DNA of 64,000 nt from Oscillospiraceae bacterium (GTDB lineage Bacteria; Bacillota; Clostridia; Oscillospirales; Oscillospiraceae): NCBI GenBank assembly GCA_910574635.1, contig CAJTCG010000012.1, positions 1 through 64,000 of the forward strand. Reading direction: 5' to 3'. Of the stretch, positions 60,471-64,000 are shown in pieces. A program made the translations under genes and the position numbers. A model generated the notes under the pieces. It saw nothing but the letters and a program-made list of their open reading frames with translations. It was not told the DNA's origin and made no database searches. Numbering within the stretch: the first letter of the stretch is position 1; every line of letters begins with the position of its first letter.

Positions 60471-60899
60471 TTATTCCCCGGAAGCAAACTTGTAGCCTAT
60501 GCCTAAAACGGTCTTTATGTAGGTGGGGCGGCGGCTGTCCGGCTCTATCTTTTTCCGTAGATTGCATATCACATTTGCCACGTTTGACTGGCAGCTTTCA
60601 CTCTCCATGCTCCACACGGCTTCAAAGATTTGTGCCTTTGTGAACACCCTCCCCGGACTGGCGGCAAGATAGCAGAGTGCGCCGTATTCCAGACGGGTGA
60701 GGGAAACGTCAATCCCGTTTTTCAGTACCCGGCGTTGGTGCAGCCTTATTTCCAATCCCGGAAAAGTAAGTGCCGGAGAATGGGGCGGCTGTATGGCTTC
60801 CAGCGGTATCATACCGGCAAGGGCGGCTATGGCTTTCTCAACCGCTTTTTCCTCGGTATCATTGAATATCAGCATGGCTATTTTCCCGACAACCCTCAC
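60471..60899 (-). CDS. OmpR/PhoB-type winged-helix regulator without receiver (element 3)
   Basis: The 142-residue protein has a C-terminal winged helix (VSLTRLEYGALCYLAASPGR, in part, then YIKTVLGIGYKFASGE). The N-terminal 40 residues are too short for a receiver domain. No kinase is present. It probably regulates element 3 constitutively or through another partner. Confidence 0.8.
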   Translation of the reverse strand: MRVVGKIAMLIFNDTEEKAVEKAIAALAGMIPLEAIQPPHSPALTFPGLEIRLHQRRVLKNGIDVSLTRLEYGALCYLAASPGRVFTKAQIFEAVWSMESESCQSNVANVICNLRKKIEPDSRRPTYIKTVLGIGYKFASGE

Positions 60900-60919
60900 C
60901 TCCTGTCATGCCGCCTTTT

Positions 60920-61120
60920 TCAGTCAAAGCGGAACTGGAACAGGGCAGTAATGAGCCGCCGTTTTATGCTGTCCTCGGTGTCTGTGTTGACGTGCCCGTT
61001 TTCAAGGGCGGCAAAGCGGATTCGTTTGCTGTAATGCCGTTAAACCTCGTCCACGGCTTCCGGCTCGCCGTTTGTCGCCCGGACAATGGTTTCATATGGC
61101 ACAAGGTTAGTATTCCCCAT
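60920..61120 (-). pseudogene. Helix-turn-helix gene broken by an in-frame stop
   Basis: From ATG 61120 the frame reads MGNTNLVPYETIVRATNGEP, EAVDEV, then TAA (61040-61042). After it comes RHYSKRIRFAALENGHVNTD and IKRRLITALFQFRFD in the same frame. The whole matches the small HTH protein that accompanies the sigma factor on Tn916-like elements (homologues have a Leu at the stop). A single-codon change separates it from an intact 66-residue protein. Its ATG overlaps the sigma factor stop. Confidence 0.7.
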
Positions 61121-61550
61121 GTGAAAATCCCTCCATTTCTCTCTGCAACATCTGTAATGCGCTGTGTATGTAATGCCATGCCGTACTCTTACAATGCCCG
61201 TATAAATCTGCGATTTCCTGCTGTGTGTAATTCCCGAAAAAGTAAAGGTAAATGATTTCCCTCTTTTTCTCCGGCAGGGATAGCAGGGCGGCGGCAAGTT
61301 CCCCATTAGTGAGGATGATTGTCTGACCGCAGATTGTAACGGGGTATTGTTCGTAAGGTGATTTGAGAAATTCGTCTGATGTGCTTAGAGGGTAGAACTT
61401 TTCTTCTGTGAGGTATTCAAAGGATATTTCTTTTTGCCGCCGCCTGTTCCTGTCGCGCCATGCGTTGATGGCGGCATAGCGTATGACGACTTTGCAAAAG
61501 CCATTGAAAGAATACATGATGTGTTCCTTGTATGCTTCTGTGCAATCCAT
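61107..61550 (-). CDS. Sigma-70-like factor of Tn916-type elements (element 3)
   Basis: The 147-residue protein (MDCTEAYKEHIMYSFNGFCK, then LPEKKREIIYLYFFGNYTQQ, EIADLYGHCKSTAWHYIHSA) has a sigma region-4-like HTH at its C-terminus and a short N-domain, as in Tn916 Orf7-like proteins. These act in regulation of element transfer. ATG 61550 follows GGGGGA; an upstream in-frame start is less likely. Confidence 0.8.
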   Translation of the reverse strand: MDCTEAYKEHIMYSFNGFCKVVIRYAAINAWRDRNRRRQKEISFEYLTEEKFYPLSTSDEFLKSPYEQYPVTICGQTIILTNGELAAALLSLPEKKREIIYLYFFGNYTQQEIADLYGHCKSTAWHYIHSALQMLQREMEGFSHGEY

Positions 61551-61654
61551 AGAAAATTCCCCCTTTCTCCCACATGGGGTGCTACATTGTTTACAGTTGC
61601 ATTTATAAATCAGAGGGCGGCAGCATTGAACTGTCGCCACTTCTGTTGCATTAT

Positions 61655-62104
61655 TTACTTTTTTCTTTTGTTGAATTTTTCTTTTGCAAAATCATAAGAT
61701 TCTTGTATCATTGCCTTGAAATCCTCAAAGGTCTTATCAGAGGGATTTAAAACACATGCCCAGCTCATCCATGCGTAGACAGGGTGGGGAAGAATGGTAT
61801 CTAAAACGGTAAAATCATAATCCATTTTTACAATTTTTCCAGCAGGCGGACGCTCTGGAATATACCCAAATTTTTTAATAAAGGTCTGTTTCCTTAAACC
61901 GACATTCACACGATATACATTATCACGGTTCAACATAGAGCCTTTATCATTATCACCGTCTTTTTCTTTAACAGTTAAAACATATACTCCCCGTTTCAAA
62001 ACTCCGTTTGGATTATAAAAAATTCCTCGTTCTCCCCAACTTTCTACCAATACAACATCTTTCAAATTAGACTGGCAGTAGGAAAGAATATCGTTTGGTG
62101 TCAT
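61655..62104 (-). CDS. DUF6194-family protein (cargo of element 3)
   Basis: The 149-residue protein (NVVLVESWGERGIFYNPN-like: KDVVLVESWGERGIFYN, then FGYIPERPPAGKIVKMDYDF and HPVYAWMSWACVLNPSDKTF) matches DUF6194, found in Actinobacteria and Clostridia. It may have a MmcQ/YjbR-like fold; function unknown. It overlaps the upstream gene by four bases and is AT-rich. Confidence 0.7.
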   Translation of the reverse strand: MTPNDILSYCQSNLKDVVLVESWGERGIFYNPNGVLKRGVYVLTVKEKDGDNDKGSMLNRDNVYRVNVGLRKQTFIKKFGYIPERPPAGKIVKMDYDFTVLDTILPHPVYAWMSWACVLNPSDKTFEDFKAMIQESYDFAKEKFNKRKK

Positions 62105-62403
62105 GCCATTTCCTCCAAATGGAACATCATTGTTCCCTCGTCTGCTAAAGCAGAACAATACTCCTGAAATTCCGTAACCTGCGGCAACTTTTCCAAAGCA
62201 CCCTGTGCTGCCTCCATTGATGCCCACCAAATCATTTCAACCCATTTATCCTGCTTTAAATCCTTTGTTAATGACCGTTTTACAAATCCGGCAATATCTT
62301 TTTCAAGCACCTCATTCAATTTGTGATACATTCGTAAAAAATGTTCCTCGGTCACTTCTTGGTTTGTCTGAAAAATAACCATTTCAATCACGTTTTTATT
62401 CAT
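62101..62403 (-). CDS. Small alpha/beta-barrel (ABM-like) protein
   Basis: The 100-residue protein (IEMVIFQTNQEVTEEHFLRM, then KWVEMIWWASMEAAQGALEK and MMFHLEEM) has the beta-alpha-beta-beta pattern and tryptophans of dimeric alpha/beta-barrel (antibiotic biosynthesis monooxygenase-like) proteins. It forms an operon with the DUF6194 gene and is divergent from a WYL regulator, suggesting joint control. Confidence 0.65.
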   Translation of the reverse strand: MNKNVIEMVIFQTNQEVTEEHFLRMYHKLNEVLEKDIAGFVKRSLTKDLKQDKWVEMIWWASMEAAQGALEKLPQVTEFQEYCSALADEGTMMFHLEEMA

Positions 62404-62508
62404 AACATCTTGTCCTTTCGTTTGAGTATCATATTGCATTTGGTACATAGATAGTCTATCATGGAATAGTGACAACAGCTGTCACCATTCGGAAAGGAGT
62501 TTTTAAAA

Positions 62509-63456
62509 ATGTCAAAAGCAGAACGGCTTATTGAAATGATGATAACGATAAATGCCAAAAAGGATTTTACAGTAGGCGAATTAGCAAAAGAATTTTCTGT
62601 GTCAAAGCGAACAATACTCCGTGATTTGCAAGAATTAGAACAGGCTGGATTCCCCCTTTATTCCGAAGTCGGTGCTGCTGGCGGGTATCACATCTTGAAA
62701 GAGCGCATTTTGCCGCCTATCACTTTTTCAGAGAATGAAGCCAAAGCTATATTCTTTGCCTGTCAAGCCTTGAAATTCTATCACGATTTACCTTTTGAAC
62801 AGGAAACAATATCTGTTTTGAAAAAATTTTTGAACTGTCTGCCCTTAGATATACAAAGCAGTATTACACAAATTCAAAATAGTGTAGTATTTTGGATTCC
62901 AGACAGGCATTGCGATTCACCACTACTTAAACCAATGTTTCATATTGTCGTTAATCACCATTCAGCAACAATACAGTATTCATCAACACATTCTGAAAGT
63001 ATACGCACAATTATACCGATTGGGCTATATGCTATGAATGGGCTTTGGTATTGTCCTGCATATTGCACCGTTGCTAATCAAATCAGAGAGTTCCGTATTG
63101 ACCGTATAAAGGAAATAATAGAGGAAAAACCATATCCTAAAGGGAAATTTCCTGTTCCTGCGTCCATTCAAGAATATCTCGAAAGGTTAGAAATCGGAAA
63201 TGATTACCACATAAAAATTAAGCTAACAGATATAGGTGTTAAACGCTGCGAAACTGAATTTTTACTGGCAAGGGGATTAAAAACATTCCCAACAGGCGGT
63301 GGTATAATCGACATGAAAATACGTCATGCAACTTTGGATTGGGTTGCCAATTACTTCCTGTCATTTGGAAACAACGCAACTGTCTTAGAACCACCAGAAC
63401 TTGTGGAGCTAATAAAACAAAAGATATACGAATTACATCAGCATTATTGTAGGTAA
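62509..63456 (+). CDS. YafY-type HTH/WYL transcriptional regulator
   Basis: The 315-residue protein has an HTH_11 domain (FTVGELAKEFSVSKRTILRD), a central helical part and a WYL domain (about 150-230, MNGLWYCPAYCTVANQIREF, in part) plus a C-terminal WCX-like extension. WYL proteins sense ligands, often nucleic acid or nucleotides. It is divergent from the ABM-like/DUF6194 operon and is probably its regulator. AAAGGAG precedes the ATG. Confidence 0.85.
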   Translation: MSKAERLIEMMITINAKKDFTVGELAKEFSVSKRTILRDLQELEQAGFPLYSEVGAAGGYHILKERILPPITFSENEAKAIFFACQALKFYHDLPFEQETISVLKKFLNCLPLDIQSSITQIQNSVVFWIPDRHCDSPLLKPMFHIVVNHHSATIQYSSTHSESIRTIIPIGLYAMNGLWYCPAYCTVANQIREFRIDRIKEIIEEKPYPKGKFPVPASIQEYLERLEIGNDYHIKIKLTDIGVKRCETEFLLARGLKTFPTGGGIIDMKIRHATLDWVANYFLSFGNNATVLEPPELVELIKQKIYELHQHYCR

Positions 63457-63683
63457 TATTGATGTATGAATGAGAGGGATTCCGTAGTAGTCGGCATTGG
63501 TGGTAATGTGTATAACTGGCTGTCTTATGGAATTGTGGGTAACTCTGTTTGCAGGACGTGGGAAAGCTGCTCTTTAGCTTTTCCATGTGCTGTGAATAGA
63601 GTTATCCATGATTCCATAGCCTGTTATGCACATTTCCACAATGCGCCCTTGCTTTTCCGTCTTTTGATATTCAGAGAGGGCGG
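63457..63683. other. Non-coding gap
   Basis: It holds no recognisable gene. A CCGTAGTAGTCGGCATTGG-like stretch and a short dyad GGAAAGCTGC/AGCTTTTCC (about 63560-63584) are the only structures seen. Confidence 0.35.
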
Positions 63684-64000
63684 CTATGCGCTTTGCTCTG
63701 TTTTCTCGGCGGTGATTTCCTGTTTTTTCCTGTTGTATGCTTCCCTCCTTGTGGCAAGGTAATTCTCATAGCGTTCCACCGCTTCCGGGTTTCCAGTGGC
63801 GGCTTCCTCATACATTTTCTGCCGGGATTTCTTGGTGGCTTCGGAAGAATACGCCCTCTGCTTTGCCAGTTCTGCCGCTGCCGCCGGGTCGGTTTCGGCT
63901 TGCCGTACCAGTTTTTCCCTTGCGGTTTTCTTCCGGCTCTTATGGGCTTCCAGACGTTCCGTTTCCTCCGGCGTTAAGGCTTCCCCCTCTTTTTGGGTAG
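63684..64000 (-). CDS. C-terminal part of a charged helical protein (cut by window edge)
   Basis: The last 105 codons of a leftward gene: EGEALTPEETERLEAHKSRK, then KQRAYSSEATKKSRQKMYEE and YLATRREAYNRKKQEITAEK. It is a highly charged, probably coiled-coil tail, as seen at the ends of large element-encoded proteins. No family can be named from this piece. Confidence 0.6.
   Translation of the reverse strand, partial: TQKEGEALTPEETERLEAHKSRKKTAREKLVRQAETDPAAAAELAKQRAYSSEATKKSRQKMYEEAATGNPEAVERYENYLATRREAYNRKKQEITAEKTEQSA

Larger units (their letters stand above)
55766..64000 (-). mobile_element. Element 3: mobilizable or conjugative element (right end outside window)
   Basis: It carries TnpW, a DnaC-like loader, RepA, a Cys-rich VLP protein, a MobP-type relaxase, MobC, oriT candidate, regulators and a sigma factor, all minus strand, then cargo genes. 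No integrase lies between the virD4 break and TnpW (only about 30 bases), unlike elements 1 and 2. Either the integrase is at the far end or it was lost. Confidence 0.7.

Noticed and set aside
60272..60487. Small leftward frame after the winged-helix regulator
   Set aside because: It spans the terminator and has no ribosome site or recognisable product.

Overview
The window looks like a chromosomal piece of a gut Clostridia bacterium (Bacillota, probably Oscillospiraceae-like). The evidence is a GC-rich sugar operon of clostridial layout, Tn4451/Tn1549-type mobile element genes and strong AGGAGG ribosome binding sites. No ribosomal or tRNA gene is visible, so the taxonomy is inference.

Region A (1-14.4 kb) is a carbohydrate-use locus. 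A leftward ROK repressor is divergent from a rightward cluster: sugar-binding lipoprotein, two ABC permeases, a DUF624/YesL protein, a GH3 glycosidase of beta-xylosidase type, a xylulokinase, a DUF4867 cupin-like protein, an L-fucose/L-arabinose-isomerase-like enzyme, an MsmX/UgpC-type ATPase and a GH1 beta-glucosidase with its own promoter. Together they would import short xylo- or mixed oligosaccharides, cut them inside the cell, isomerise the pentose and phosphorylate it. Two diverged copies of one IS-end-like segment flank the locus, and an IS5-type transposase fragment lies at the left edge.

Region B (14.5-19.6 kb) is a graveyard of older mobile DNA. It holds a frameshifted DUF6076 gene, a truncated HTH gene, a MobC remnant with several frameshifts, a ParB/LPD28 remnant and a replication-initiator fragment. 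Three apparently intact unknown genes follow, one with three Myb/SANT-like repeats.

Region C (19.6-55.8 kb) is the transfer module of a parent Tn1549-like conjugative element, all on the minus strand: VirD4, Maff2, a small membrane protein, a VirB6/TrbL-like protein, SpoVG-like, XF1762-like, DUF3849, DUF7007, a C5-cytosine methylase, PrgI and VirB4. It is heavily invaded. virB4 carries two group II introns and ends at its Walker A motif. trbL is split by an 11.7 kb mobilizable element (element 1: large serine recombinase, TnpW, TnpV, replication genes, MobA/MobL relaxase, MATE efflux pump, MerR regulator). maff2 is split by an 11.2 kb element (element 2: large serine recombinase, primase/helicase, MobA/MobL relaxase, phosphotransferase cargo, XRE regulators). 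virD4 is cut by element 3, which runs off the right edge (MobP-type relaxase, MobC, DnaC, RepA, sigma factor, WYL regulator).

For elements 1 and 2 the split host genes rejoin in frame on paper, and the intron boundaries restore the virB4 frame up to its truncation. Structured oriT candidates accompany the relaxases. An iteron-like GCAACGG array sits beside the element 2 helicase. Several transfer and replication genes appear to start at ATA or TTG behind good ribosome binding sites.
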